In this document: piece after piece, positions 43,382-52,223 of the stretch
Position numbering within the stretch: position 1 is the stretch's first letter
How the letters are laid out: each line of letters opens with the position of its first letter
From: Alphaproteobacteria bacterium
Lineage (GTDB): Bacteria > Pseudomonadota > Alphaproteobacteria > Sphingomonadales > JAKSBY01
NCBI GenBank assembly: GCA_021774625.1
Contig: JAJFIV010000027.1
Span: 274,566 to 338,565 of the forward strand
DNA: 64,000 nt
Direction of reading: 5' to 3'
Made by a program: the position numbers and the translations under genes
Notes under the pieces: generated by a model
The model's database searches: none
What the model saw: only the letters and a program-made list of their open reading frames with translations
What the model was told of the DNA's origin: nothing

Positions 43382-45274
43382 ATGAACGCACCCCAGACAT
43401 CGGACATGAAGGCGAGCGCCATTGAATTTGAAAAGGCGGAGCAGGTCACTGTCCGCTTTGCCGGCGATTCCGGCGACGGCATGCAGCTGACCGGCAGCCA
43501 GTTTACGGTTTCCACCGCCCTTGCCGGCAGCGACCTTTCCACCTTTCCCGATTTTCCGGCGGAAATCCGCGCTCCCGTCGGCACCACTTTTGGCGTTTCC
43601 GCTTTCCAGATTAATTTCGGCTCCAGTAAAGTGCAGACTGCCGGTGATCAGCCGGATGTTCTGGTGATCATGAACCCGGCAGCGCTCAAGGTGAATATCA
43701 ATGAGCTGCGGGAGGGCGGGCTGGTCATTGTTGACCGCGGCGCCTTTTCCAAACGCAATCTGCAAAAGGCGGGCTTTGAAGAAAATCCGCTGGAAAATGA
43801 TTCCCTGGCCAAATATCAGGTGATCGAACTGGATATCTCCGCCCTGACGCTGGAAGCGGTGAAGGAATTCGGCCTTGGCAACAAGGAAGCGCTCAGGTCG
43901 AAAAATATGTGGACCCTGGGGCTGATCCTGTGGATGTTCGGCCGCAACCGGGCGCCCATTACCGACTGGCTGAAGGAAAAATTTGCCCGCGCACCGGATA
44001 TTGCCAACGCCAATATCGCCGCCATCAATGCCGGGCATGCCTTTGGCGAAACGGCGGAAATGTCCTCCGGCCTCCGCCGCTACCGCATTGATCAGGCACC
44101 GCAGGAACCCGGTCTTTACCGCACCGTTACCGGCAGCGAGGCGCTCGCCTGGGGTCTGGTGGCGGGGGCACAGCTTGCCGGCCTTCCCATGATGTTCGGT
44201 TCCTACCCGATCACCCCGGCATCGCCATTACTGCACCAGCTGTCGAAAATGAAGGAATATGACGTCATCACTTTTCAGGCGGAAGATGAGATTGCCGCCA
44301 TCTGTTCGGCCATCGGCGCCTCCTATGCCGGATCGCTTGGCGTGACGTCCTCTTCCGGCCCCGGCATTGCGCTGAAAACCGAAGCCATGGGTCTTGCCAT
44401 TTCCGCCGAATTGCCGCTGGTGATTGTCAATTCCCAGCGCGGCGGACCTTCGACAGGCCTGCCGACAAAAACCGAACAGTCGGATCTTTACCAGGCCATC
44501 TATGGACGAAACGGCGATGCGCCGATCCCGGTAATTGCCTCCCATAACCCGGAAGACTGTTTCGATGTCGCCATCGAGGCGGTGCGGCTGGCCACCAAAT
44601 ACATGACCCCAGTGATGATGCTGACCGATGGCTATATCGCCAATGCGGCGGAACCGTGGAAAATCCCCGATATGAAGGATTACACCCCTTTTCCGGCAAC
44701 GCATCTGACCGAACGGCCGGCCGGGAGTGAAGATTTCAATCCTTTGAAACGCGATCCGGGCACGCTGGCGCGGGTATGGGCCAAGCCGGGCACACCGGGG
44801 CTTGAACACCGCATCGGCGGCCTGGAAAAATCTTATGATACCGGTCATATTTCCTATGATGCCGCCAATCATCAGAAAATGACCGATGTCAGAAAAGCCA
44901 AGGTTGACGGCATCGCCAAAGACATTCCGGCACAGCAGGTGGCCCTGGGCGGTGACAGCGGAAAGCTTGCCATTGTCGGCTGGGGTTCAACCTTCGGACC
45001 CATTGATCAGGCGGTACGGAAAGCGCGGGCGGAAGGCCTGGACGCCAGCCATATTCATATCCGCTATCTCAATCCCTTTCCCGCCAATCTCGGCGACCTG
45101 CTGGCGCGATTTGAACAAGTCATTGTCGCGGAAATGAATACCGGACAATTGATGACGGTGCTGCGCGATAAATATCTGCTGGATGCGACGCCCCTGAATA
45201 AAGTGTCCGGCCAACCCTTCAAGATCAGTGAAATTCTCGCCGCCATCCGCGCGGCGCTGGGAGCAGGCCAATGA
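43382..45274 (+). CDS. korA: 2-oxoglutarate:ferredoxin oxidoreductase subunit alpha (gamma/alpha fusion)
   Basis: KorA (630 residues) is the fused gamma and alpha chain of the CoA- and ferredoxin-dependent 2-oxoacid oxidoreductase. The gamma domain lies in residues 20-200 (RFAGDSGDGMQLTGSQFTV and RAPVGTTFGVSAFQINFGS). The alpha domain begins near residue 235 with TGSEALAWGLVAGAQLAG, ITPASPLLHQLSKMKEY, EDEIAAICSAIGASYAGSLG and TSSSGPGIALKTEAMGLA. The C-terminal transketolase-like part has GWGSTFGPIDQAV. ATG 43382 is chosen. 2-Oxoglutarate is the likely substrate from architecture and partner; other 2-oxoacids are possible. It overlaps korB by four bases. Confidence 0.93.
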   Translation: MNAPQTSDMKASAIEFEKAEQVTVRFAGDSGDGMQLTGSQFTVSTALAGSDLSTFPDFPAEIRAPVGTTFGVSAFQINFGSSKVQTAGDQPDVLVIMNPAALKVNINELREGGLVIVDRGAFSKRNLQKAGFEENPLENDSLAKYQVIELDISALTLEAVKEFGLGNKEALRSKNMWTLGLILWMFGRNRAPITDWLKEKFARAPDIANANIAAINAGHAFGETAEMSSGLRRYRIDQAPQEPGLYRTVTGSEALAWGLVAGAQLAGLPMMFGSYPITPASPLLHQLSKMKEYDVITFQAEDEIAAICSAIGASYAGSLGVTSSSGPGIALKTEAMGLAISAELPLVIVNSQRGGPSTGLPTKTEQSDLYQAIYGRNGDAPIPVIASHNPEDCFDVAIEAVRLATKYMTPVMMLTDGYIANAAEPWKIPDMKDYTPFPATHLTERPAGSEDFNPLKRDPGTLARVWAKPGTPGLEHRIGGLEKSYDTGHISYDAANHQKMTDVRKAKVDGIAKDIPAQQVALGGDSGKLAIVGWGSTFGPIDQAVRKARAEGLDASHIHIRYLNPFPANLGDLLARFEQVIVAEMNTGQLMTVLRDKYLLDATPLNKVSGQPFKISEILAAIRAALGAGQ

Positions 45275-46287
45275 ATGAAATGGCAAAATTGACGATTAAG
45301 GATTTTACGTCCGACCAGGAAGTGCGCTGGTGCCCCGGCTGCGGCGATTATGCGATCCTGAAATGCCTGCAGCGCACCCTGCCCGATCTCGGCGCCCGGC
45401 CGGAAAACACCGTTTTTGTTTCCGGCATCGGCTGTTCGTCGCGCTTTCCCTACTATATGGCGACCTATGGCTTTCATACCATTCACGGCCGGGCGCCCGC
45501 CATTGCCACCGGCATCAAACTTGCCAATCCGGGGCTGGATGTCTGGGTGGTGACAGGGGACGGCGACGGGCTGTCCATTGGCGGCAATCATCTGTTTCAT
45601 GCGCTGCGCCGCAATGTGGATTTGAACATTCTGCTGTTCAACAATGAAATTTACGGCCTGACAAAGGGACAATATTCTCCCACCTCCCACGCCGGCACCC
45701 GGACCCCGTCCACGCCCTTCGGCTCGGTGGACAGGCCCGCCAGCCCGTGTGACTACGCGCTCGGGTCCGGCGCCCGCTTCGTCGCCCGGGCGGTCGACAC
45801 CGACCAGAAAAACATGCCGGAAATCTTTAAACGCGCCCATGCCAACAAGGGGGCGAGCTTTGTCGAGATTTTCCAGAACTGCATCGTTTATAACGACAAG
45901 GTCTTCGCCGATTTCGCCGAAAAGCCGGTGGCCGCCGAAATGCAGCTTCATGTCAAACATAATGAGCCGATGATTTACGGCAAGGAGCGCAACAAGGGCC
46001 TCCGCCTCAACCGGGATGCACTGGCCCTGGAGGCTGTTGTTATTGGTGAAAATGGCGTAACGGAAGACGATATCCTGATCCATAATGAAAAATCGAAAGT
46101 CCTTGCCCATATGCTGACGGCCTTGCAGCCGCCGGACTTTCCTATGGCGCTGGGCGTTCTTTACAGCAATCCCGCCCCAAGTTTCGAATCGGCGGTGTTC
46201 GATCAGGTGGATACTGTCAGGGCCAAACGGCCGAAAGCGGACCTCAACGCGCTGATGCGCGATGGCCGCACCTGGGAAGTCGCTTAA
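45271..46287 (+). CDS. korB: 2-oxoglutarate:ferredoxin oxidoreductase subunit beta
   Basis: KorB (338 residues) binds thiamine diphosphate and a [4Fe-4S] cluster. The cluster cysteines include WCPGCGDYAILKCLQ and ISGIGCSSRFPYYM-type VSGIGCSSRFPYY. The TPP motif is VVTGDGDGLSIGGNHLFHAL, followed by NILLFNNEIYGLTKGQYSPT. With KorA it links 2-oxoglutarate decarboxylation to ferredoxin reduction, as an alternative to the 2-oxoglutarate dehydrogenase complex. GAGCAGGCC precedes its ATG, which overlaps the korA stop. Confidence 0.95.
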   Translation: MNEMAKLTIKDFTSDQEVRWCPGCGDYAILKCLQRTLPDLGARPENTVFVSGIGCSSRFPYYMATYGFHTIHGRAPAIATGIKLANPGLDVWVVTGDGDGLSIGGNHLFHALRRNVDLNILLFNNEIYGLTKGQYSPTSHAGTRTPSTPFGSVDRPASPCDYALGSGARFVARAVDTDQKNMPEIFKRAHANKGASFVEIFQNCIVYNDKVFADFAEKPVAAEMQLHVKHNEPMIYGKERNKGLRLNRDALALEAVVIGENGVTEDDILIHNEKSKVLAHMLTALQPPDFPMALGVLYSNPAPSFESAVFDQVDTVRAKRPKADLNALMRDGRTWEVA

Positions 46288-46300
46288 TGCACTGAAATGC
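46284..46300. repeat. 17-bp direct repeat, copy 2
   Basis: TTAATGCACTGAAATGC, overlapping the korB stop codon and identical to 40844-40860. A GC-rich CCGGCTTGCCGG palindrome follows at 46300-46311, as copy 1 is also followed by a GC-rich palindrome. See copy 1. Confidence 0.7.
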
Positions 46301-46314
46301 CGGCTTGCCGGTTT

Positions 46315-46343
46315 TCTTTCGGGGAAAATTCCCGAAGGGTTTT
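46315..46343 (+). terminator. Probable terminator after korB
   Basis: CTTTCGGG (46316-46323) pairs with CCCGAAGG (46331-46338) around the loop GAAAATT, and GTTTTG follows. The stem is 8 bp including one G-U. It would stop korAB transcription before the ECF sigma gene. The T-run is short, so confidence is moderate. Confidence 0.55.
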
Positions 46344-46366
46344 GCTGGCCCTTCCGTATCACTATA

Positions 46367-46939
46367 ATGAATTCCATGGACCGGAATTTGGCGGATGAGA
46401 ATTTGATGGTGCTTGTCGCCCGGTGCGACGAGCGCGCCTATGCTATGCTTGTGCAGCGTCATGGCTATAAATATCTGGCTTTTGCTGAACGTTTTCTGGG
46501 CAACCGGGCTGAGGCCGAAGACGCCCTGCAGGATGCCTTCCTTAAAGTATGGTCGCGCGCCGGAACATTTCATGCGGGAAAGGCCAAATTCACCACCTGG
46601 TTCTACCGCATCCTTCTCAACCGCTGTCTGGATATCAGGCGGAAAGCAACGCCCGGTCAGATGCCTGAGGGGTATGATGCGATGGATGAGAGAGAAGGCG
46701 CTGATCAGCGGCTGTACCGGCTGGATGGAAGCAGCAAAGTCCGGATGGCGCTTGCAACATTACCGGATAAACAAAGGACCGCTGTTGCTCTTTGCTATTT
46801 TCAGGGCCTTTCCAACCGCGACGCCGCCGCCGTTCTCGACGTCAATGTCAAGGCCCTGGAATCGCTGCTGGTAAGGGCGCGGAGTAATTTACGGGACAGA
46901 CTGGCTCATCAGAAAGCGAGCCTTTTAGGTCCTTTATGA
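46367..46939 (+). CDS. ECF-type RNA polymerase sigma factor
   Basis: A 190-residue extracytoplasmic-function sigma factor. Region 2 is DENLMVLVARCDERAYAMLV through RAEAEDALQDAFLKVWSRAG, with FTTWFYRILLNRCLDIRRKA after it. Region 4 is ALATLPDKQRTAVALCYFQG, then LSNRDAAAVLDVNVKALESL. I start at ATG 46367; ATG 46376 is also possible. TATAAT at 46363-46368 overlaps the first ATG, so if it is the -10 box the mRNA would be nearly leaderless from 46376. The next two genes are a membrane protein and a CnrX-like sensor, suggesting a regulatory triad. Confidence 0.88.
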   Translation: MNSMDRNLADENLMVLVARCDERAYAMLVQRHGYKYLAFAERFLGNRAEAEDALQDAFLKVWSRAGTFHAGKAKFTTWFYRILLNRCLDIRRKATPGQMPEGYDAMDEREGADQRLYRLDGSSKVRMALATLPDKQRTAVALCYFQGLSNRDAAAVLDVNVKALESLLVRARSNLRDRLAHQKASLLGPL

Positions 46940-46949
46940 GGAAAACAGG

Positions 46950-47396
46950 ATGACGCAGGAAAAAATGACTTTGGTTCGCCTTCAGGAGATTCTGGCGGCT
47001 TACGGCGCGAAATCCGATCGCTGGCCGGCGGATGAGCGGGCTGCGGCGGTCAGGTTCCTGGAACGGAATCGGCAGGCGCAAAAATTCATCGCTGAGGCGC
47101 AGAAGCTGGATACCTCTTTGGATAAACTGCCCGAACCAGCGCCAATGGGCGCGGCCCTCTATGCCCGGTTTTTGCGCATACCGAAAAAAACCGACAACAT
47201 CACATTTCTTTTTCAGTGGCTTTTATCCCCCAAACGGCTGATTCCGCAGGCTGCCGGGCTTGTCCTGGCTGTTTTTCTCGGTGTTATGGCCGGTCTGAAC
47301 GGCGCACTTGAGGAAGATGGCGACCTTAGCGCATATATTTTCGGCACGGAAACCCGAACTGCCGCGGACTGGGATTTGGAAGGAGTGGATCAATGA
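46950..47396 (+). CDS. Probable membrane anti-sigma factor
   Basis: A 148-residue protein I do not recognise from a named family. The first 90 residues are cytoplasmic-like and helical (LQEILAAYGAKSDRWPADER, AVRFLERNRQAQKFIAEAQK). A single transmembrane segment follows (IPQAAGLVLAVFLGVMAGLN, about residues 90-110). The short outer tail is acidic (EEDGDLSAYIFGTE). It begins 10 bases after the sigma gene and overlaps the next gene by four bases. Position and topology, not sequence motif, suggest a CnrY-like anti-sigma factor. Confidence 0.6.
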   Translation: MTQEKMTLVRLQEILAAYGAKSDRWPADERAAAVRFLERNRQAQKFIAEAQKLDTSLDKLPEPAPMGAALYARFLRIPKKTDNITFLFQWLLSPKRLIPQAAGLVLAVFLGVMAGLNGALEEDGDLSAYIFGTETRTAADWDLEGVDQ

Positions 47397-47851
47397 CCCG
47401 TTTGATGAAATGGCTTGTGGGGTTGCTGGCGGTTTCGCTGGCCGTCAATCTCTTCCTCGCAGGATTTATTGCCGCCCGTACCTTTTCACCGGATAAACAG
47501 GTGCGCCAGCACCCTGTCCCCGACTTCAATCTGCGCAGCTTTGCCGGCAGTCTGCCCGAAGAAGCCCGGCATGATCTGCAGCAGAAATTCAGGGAGGAAC
47601 GGCGCAATATTGCCGCACATTATCAGAATATCAGAGAGGCGCGGGAAGAAATCCATACCCTGCTGACCACCAATGAACTGGACGAAAAAGCCTTGCGCGA
47701 AAAATTCGAGGAAATCCGGGAAATTGAAGCGGCCATGGAAAGCCGGGTGCAGACCCTCATTCTGGATAGTCTGAAAAGCCTGGAGCCGGATGTTAGAAAG
47801 GAAGTGGTGAGGCGCTTTCACAAGCGCATGCAGTCACGGCGCCGGCGTTAA
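47393..47851 (+). CDS. Periplasmic metal sensor of the CnrX/Metal_resist type
   Basis: A 152-residue protein with one N-terminal membrane segment (LVGLLAVSLAVNLFLAGFIA) and a helical periplasmic domain. The pattern SLPEEARHDLQQKFREERRN, then REAREEIHTLLTTNELDEKA and LREKFEEIREIEAAMESRVQ, fits the Metal_resist/CnrX/CpxP-like fold, which senses nickel, cobalt or envelope stress. It has few histidines (only three or four periplasmic), so a metal ligand set is not obvious. The start overlaps the anti-sigma candidate. The stop overlaps the convergent aminotransferase gene by four bases. Confidence 0.78.
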   Translation: MTRLMKWLVGLLAVSLAVNLFLAGFIAARTFSPDKQVRQHPVPDFNLRSFAGSLPEEARHDLQQKFREERRNIAAHYQNIREAREEIHTLLTTNELDEKALREKFEEIREIEAAMESRVQTLILDSLKSLEPDVRKEVVRRFHKRMQSRRRR

Positions 47852-48729
47852 CGCCGGCCAAAATTCATCCCGGTCTGGCGGCAGACAAACCGCCAGTAGC
47901 GCTCCGCCAGTTTTGCCGAGAGCGCCCCCGGCCGGCCATCGCCAATTTTCGCGCCGTCAATTTCCACTACCGGCATAACCAGACTGGTGGTGGAGGTCAG
48001 AAAGGCTTCTTTCGCCGCTTTGGCCTCTTCGACGGTAAACGGCCGTTCCGCCATTTCCATCCTGAGCTCACTTGCCAGCGTTCGGGTGTCGGCGCGGGTG
48101 ATGCCGGGCAGGATATCACGGCTGAGGGCGCGGGAAATCAGCCGGTCTTCTTTATCGACAATCCAGGCATTGGTGGAACTGCCTTCCGTGACAAACCCAT
48201 CCTCATCCACCATCCAGGCTTCATAAACGCCCGCTTCCCTGGCCGCCTGTTTGGCCAGCACATTTCCCAGAAGGGAAACCGACTTGATATCCCGCCGTTT
48301 CCAGCGCAAATCCTCTGCGGTTATGATCGGAACACCGGTTTTCTGCTTTCCGGCGATAGCGGCAAAATCAAAACGGCGGGCGGTCATAATCACCGACGGC
48401 GGGACAACTGTCGACGGAAAGGCGTGGTCGCGCGGCGCAACCCCCCGGGTGATCTGGATATAGACGATGCCGGTTTTGATCCGGTTTTGCCGCAGCACTT
48501 CTTCCATGATCATTTTCAGCACCGGGCGGGAAAACGGAACGGCGATGGCGAGTTCCGAAAGGGAGCGTTCCAGCCGCGCGGCATGGGGCTCGAAATCAAA
48601 GATCCTGCCGCCGAAAACCGAACAGACTTCGTAGATCCCGTCGGAAAACTGATACCCGCGGTCTTCGATATGGACCGCCGCCGCCGTGTGGGGCAGATAC
48701 TGACCATTGACATAGGCGATGCGGGACAC
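47848..48729 (-). CDS. dat: D-amino acid aminotransferase (class IV)
   Basis: A 293-residue PLP-dependent fold-type IV enzyme. The sequence RDIKSVSLLGNVLAKQAARE carries the PLP-lysine (IKS). EAWMVDEDGFVTEGSSTNAW is the family signature near residue 170. RGVAPRDHAFP near residue 100 is typical of D-alanine aminotransferase rather than branched-chain transaminase. IEDRGYQFSDGIYEVCSVFG is the conserved N-terminal part. It would interconvert D-alanine and D-glutamate. Aminodeoxychorismate lyase is a less likely alternative. It is convergent with the sensor gene. Confidence 0.86.
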   Translation of the reverse strand: MSRIAYVNGQYLPHTAAAVHIEDRGYQFSDGIYEVCSVFGGRIFDFEPHAARLERSLSELAIAVPFSRPVLKMIMEEVLRQNRIKTGIVYIQITRGVAPRDHAFPSTVVPPSVIMTARRFDFAAIAGKQKTGVPIITAEDLRWKRRDIKSVSLLGNVLAKQAAREAGVYEAWMVDEDGFVTEGSSTNAWIVDKEDRLISRALSRDILPGITRADTRTLASELRMEMAERPFTVEEAKAAKEAFLTSTTSLVMPVVEIDGAKIGDGRPGALSAKLAERYWRFVCRQTGMNFGRR

Positions 48730-48809
48730 GGCGTCTTCCTTTTCTCTGCGTTTTCTTTAGGATGAAGAAGCATAGCTGACCGCGTGATTCAAGGAAAGAA
48801 ATCCGGCCT

Positions 48810-50237
48810 ATGCCCGCGCCCGTTATTCTCTGGTACCGACAGGATTTACGGCTGTCCGATCATCCGGCTCTGACAACCGCAATAAAAACCGGCCGGCCGG
48901 TGCTCCCGCTTTATATTCTGGACGAGGAAAGCCCCGGCCAGTGGAAACCGGGAGGCGCCAGCCGCTGGTGGCTGCATCACAGCCTGCAGGCCCTCCATTC
49001 GTCGCTTGAGAAAAAAGGAACAGGATTGCTTTTGCGCAGCGGCAATCCGGTGGATATTCTGAAAGCCCTGCTGAAGGAAACAGGCGCATCCGGTATTTTT
49101 GCAACGGCGCTGTGGGAGCCATGGGCGCGGCGGCGGGATGCCGCCCTGAAAAAAATAATTGGCGATGATTTTAAGCTTTTCCCCGGCGCCACTTTATTTG
49201 GACCCGACGATATCCGCACCGGCGCCGGCACGCCCTATAAAGTGTTCACGCCTTTCTGGAGGGCCTGCCGGGAAAGCGGGCATCCTGAAAAGGCTCTCCC
49301 CGCACCGGATCATCTGCCTGCGCCCAAAAGCCGGCCGCATTCGGATGTTTTGGCGGATTGGGCCCTGCTTCCCCGGAATCCGGACTGGTCCGGCGGGATT
49401 AGGGACCGCTGGCAGGCGGGTGAACGGGCGGCGCAGGCGCGACTTGAAGCTTTTCTTGACGACAGGGTGGCAGATTATGCCGAAGGCCGGGACCGGCCGT
49501 CGGCGGCGGGAACATCGTCTCTTTCGCCCCATCTGCATTTCGGGGAAATCAGCCCGCGGCAAATCTGGCAGGCGGTGGAGGCGAAAGTGCATGAGCGCGG
49601 GGACAGTGCGGGAATGCGTCTGTTCTTGAGCGAGATCGGCTGGCGGGAATTTTGCTATCATACGCTTTTCCATGCGCCGCAGCTGCCTGAAAGACCGCTG
49701 CGCAGCGAATTCGAAAACTTTCCCTGGGCTGGTGATAACGCTGGTCATCTGGAACGCTGGCAAAAGGGAATGACCGGCTATCCCATTGTCGATGCCGGCA
49801 TGCGGGAATTGTGGCGTACCGGCGCCATGCATAACCGGGTGCGGATGATTGCGGCAAGCTTTCTGATCAAGGATCTGCTGATCCCCTGGCAAAAGGGCGA
49901 GGCCTGGTTCTGGGAGACTCTGGTCGATGCGGATCTCGCCAACAATGCCGGCAACTGGCAGTGGGTGGCGGGCTGCGGCATTGATGCGTCACCTTATTTC
50001 CGGATTTTCAACCCGGTCACTCAGGGAGAAAAGTTTGACCCCAAAGGCTGCTATGTCCGGACATGGGCGCCGGAACTGACGGCCCTGCCGGATAAATATA
50101 TTCATGCCCCCTGGAGGGCGCCAAAAGATATTCTGGAGCGGGCAGGTATCGCGCTGGGCCACACTTACCCGCAACCCATTATCAATCACCAGCGGGCGCG
50201 GGAAAGGGCGCTGGCGGCTTATAAATCCATCAAATAA
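48810..50237 (+). CDS. phr: Deoxyribodipyrimidine photolyase (class I)
   Basis: A 475-residue cryptochrome/photolyase-family enzyme that uses FADH- and light to split pyrimidine dimers. The N-terminal antenna domain begins PVILWYRQDLRLSDHPAL. The FAD domain has HLHFGEISPRQIWQAV, LSEIGWREFCYHTLFHAPQL and TGYPIVDAGMRELWRTGAMH. The DNA-binding and FAD end includes NNAGNWQWVAGCGIDASPYF and RIFNPVTQGEKFDPKGCYVR. CPD repair is most likely; (6-4) activity is not excluded. Confidence 0.95.
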   Translation: MPAPVILWYRQDLRLSDHPALTTAIKTGRPVLPLYILDEESPGQWKPGGASRWWLHHSLQALHSSLEKKGTGLLLRSGNPVDILKALLKETGASGIFATALWEPWARRRDAALKKIIGDDFKLFPGATLFGPDDIRTGAGTPYKVFTPFWRACRESGHPEKALPAPDHLPAPKSRPHSDVLADWALLPRNPDWSGGIRDRWQAGERAAQARLEAFLDDRVADYAEGRDRPSAAGTSSLSPHLHFGEISPRQIWQAVEAKVHERGDSAGMRLFLSEIGWREFCYHTLFHAPQLPERPLRSEFENFPWAGDNAGHLERWQKGMTGYPIVDAGMRELWRTGAMHNRVRMIAASFLIKDLLIPWQKGEAWFWETLVDADLANNAGNWQWVAGCGIDASPYFRIFNPVTQGEKFDPKGCYVRTWAPELTALPDKYIHAPWRAPKDILERAGIALGHTYPQPIINHQRARERALAAYKSIK

Positions 50238-50247
50238 GCCGCTGCTA

Positions 50248-50321
50248 TGGAGCGGGTGAAGGGAATCGAACCCTCGTCTTAAGCTTGGGAAGCTTCTGCT
50301 CTGCCATTGAGCTACACCCGC
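50248..50321 (-). tRNA. tRNA-Gly (anticodon CCC)
   Basis: Read on the minus strand the gene starts GCGGGTGTAGCTCAATGG and forms a complete cloverleaf. The acceptor GCGGGTG pairs with CACCCGC. The D arm is GCTC/GAGC. The anticodon stem GAAGC/GCTTA encloses the loop TTCCCAA (anticodon CCC). The T arm is CGAGGGTTCGATTCCCTTC. CCA is encoded (TGG at 50248-50250 on the plus strand). One mismatch closes the anticodon stem, as in other bacterial tRNA-Gly CCC. It reads GGG codons. Confidence 0.95.
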
Positions 50322-50375
50322 ATCTGCACGGCAAAATTACGCCAAGTTCCAGGGACAAACAAGGGGGGAAGTGAT

Positions 50376-52109
50376 TTAATATCCGACAGTTGCAGCGCCT
50401 GGCCGCCGGGTATCCGATGCCCCGTAAAAATAGCTTTCCAAGTGCATGACAGACTGGGTGGAGCCCAGAATTCTCCCCCTCTGCACCGGATACCCCATCT
50501 CAATCAAGAGCCGTTCCGTATCCGCGCCGATGCCGGGTTCGAGAAACAGGGCATCCGGCAGCCATTGATGGTGAATACGGGGGGCCGCCGTCGCCTCGGC
50601 GATATTCATATCGAAGGCCGCGATATTCAGAACCATCTGAAGAACCACGGTGATGATGGTGCTGCCGCCGGGACTGCCGGTCGCCATCAATGGTTTGCCG
50701 TCCTTGAACAGGATCACCGGCGTCATGGAGGAAAGCGGGCGCTTGCCGGCTTCAATCGCATTGGCTTCGCCGCCGATCAGGCCAAAGGCATTGGGCGCGC
50801 CGGGTTTGGAGGAAAAGTCATCCATTTCATTATTCAGCAGAAAGCCCGCGCCTTCCACCGTGATGCCGCTGCCGAAACTGAGATTGAGCGTGTAAGTATT
50901 CGACACCACGTTGCCGAAGCGATCCATTACGGAAAAGTGCGTGGTGTTGGGGCCTTCCGCCAACTGGGCCATTCCCGGCGCAATTTCAGTAGATGGCCGG
51001 GCCCGTCCGGGCGTGATTTTTGACCGGATACGGCTGGCGTAAGCCTTATCCAGCAGTTTTTTCATCGGCACATCGAAAAAATCCGGATCGCCGAGATATC
51101 TGCTGCGGTCCGCATAGGCGTATTTCATTGCTTCGGCCAATAAATTGAGATAAGCGGCGCTGTTATGGCCCAGGCTTTTCAGGTCATAGCCTTCCAGGAT
51201 ATTGAGCATCTGCACCACATGGATGCCGCCGGAAGAGGGCGGCGGCATGGTCACCACCCGCTGGCCGTGAAAGGCGCCGCTGACCGCCGGCCGCTCGACG
51301 ACCTTATATCCGGCAAGATCCTCACTGGTCATCGGCCCGCCATATTTTTGCATGGTGGCAAGAATGGCATCGGCGACTTTCCCTTTATAAAAGCCGTCCC
51401 GGCCGCGCTCTGCAATGGCTTTCAGGCTTTTGGCAAGATCAGGCTGACGCCATAATTCCCCCGCCCGGTAAGGTGCGCCATCCGGCTTGAAATAGATTTT
51501 TGCGCTTTCCGGCCACTGTTTCAGCCGCTGTTCCGCCGCCAGCACCGACTGGGCATGGCCATAGCTGACGTTCACACCCCTTTCCGCCAGTTTGATGGCC
51601 GGCTGGAGAACATCGTGCAGGCTCATGGTGCCGTATTTTTCAAGCACATGGACAAAGCCGGCAACGGTTCCCGGAACCCCGGCCGATGCAGGACTGAAAC
51701 GCGCCTGACGGGGGTCCACATTGCCTGCCGCGTCGAGAAACATATCCCGGTGCGCGGCCATTGGGGCCATTTCCCGGTAATCGACGGCAATGGTTCGGTC
51801 TTCCGCCGCCAGATACACCAGCATAAAGCCGCCGCCACCAATATTACCGGCTCTCGGCAGCGTCACGGCAAGGGCAAAACCGGTCGCCACCGCCGCATCC
51901 ACGGCATTGCCGCCGGCTTTCAGAATCTCGACCCCAATCCGGCTTGCCACTTCCTCCTGTGAGGCCACCATGCCGTTTTCAGCAATGACCGGCTGGAACC
52001 GGGCGTCGGATTCGATGATGGGCGGGGTCTGGGTCTGCGCCGCCGCCGGACCCGCAAACGGCATGACCGCCATCAGAAAGGATGAGAGAATAATCCGGAA
52101 AAGTTGCAT
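50376..52109 (-). CDS. ggt: Gamma-glutamyltransferase
   Basis: GGT (577 residues) hydrolyses glutathione and other gamma-glutamyl compounds in the periplasm. The signal peptide is IILSSFLMAVMPFAGPAAAQ. The precursor autocleaves before a threonine, here in GPNTTHFSVMDRFGN around residue 388. ERLFQPAIKLAERG-type LQPAIKLAERGVNV and PLSSMTPVILFKDGKPLMAT, then GSPGGSTIITVVLQMVLNI, are family landmarks. The conserved SYGHAQSV and LNNEMDDFSSKPG also fit. It follows the tRNA with about 50 bases between and reads in the same direction. Confidence 0.95.
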   Translation of the reverse strand: MQLFRIILSSFLMAVMPFAGPAAAQTQTPPIIESDARFQPVIAENGMVASQEEVASRIGVEILKAGGNAVDAAVATGFALAVTLPRAGNIGGGGFMLVYLAAEDRTIAVDYREMAPMAAHRDMFLDAAGNVDPRQARFSPASAGVPGTVAGFVHVLEKYGTMSLHDVLQPAIKLAERGVNVSYGHAQSVLAAEQRLKQWPESAKIYFKPDGAPYRAGELWRQPDLAKSLKAIAERGRDGFYKGKVADAILATMQKYGGPMTSEDLAGYKVVERPAVSGAFHGQRVVTMPPPSSGGIHVVQMLNILEGYDLKSLGHNSAAYLNLLAEAMKYAYADRSRYLGDPDFFDVPMKKLLDKAYASRIRSKITPGRARPSTEIAPGMAQLAEGPNTTHFSVMDRFGNVVSNTYTLNLSFGSGITVEGAGFLLNNEMDDFSSKPGAPNAFGLIGGEANAIEAGKRPLSSMTPVILFKDGKPLMATGSPGGSTIITVVLQMVLNIAAFDMNIAEATAAPRIHHQWLPDALFLEPGIGADTERLLIEMGYPVQRGRILGSTQSVMHLESYFYGASDTRRPGAATVGY

Positions 52110-52223
52110 ATTTAATTCCGATCCTGTGGAAAATCCGACTATAATGCCGATCTTAAAAGGATTGGCAAGCGATGACGCCCAAATTATGTATGACTGAAGC
52201 CGTCAAAGTTCAGAAAGGTCCCC

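Noticed and set aside
44228-46377. Long minus-strand open frames across korA and korB
   Set aside because: KorA and KorB motifs are complete on the plus strand, and the antisense translations are low-complexity products of GC-rich codons.
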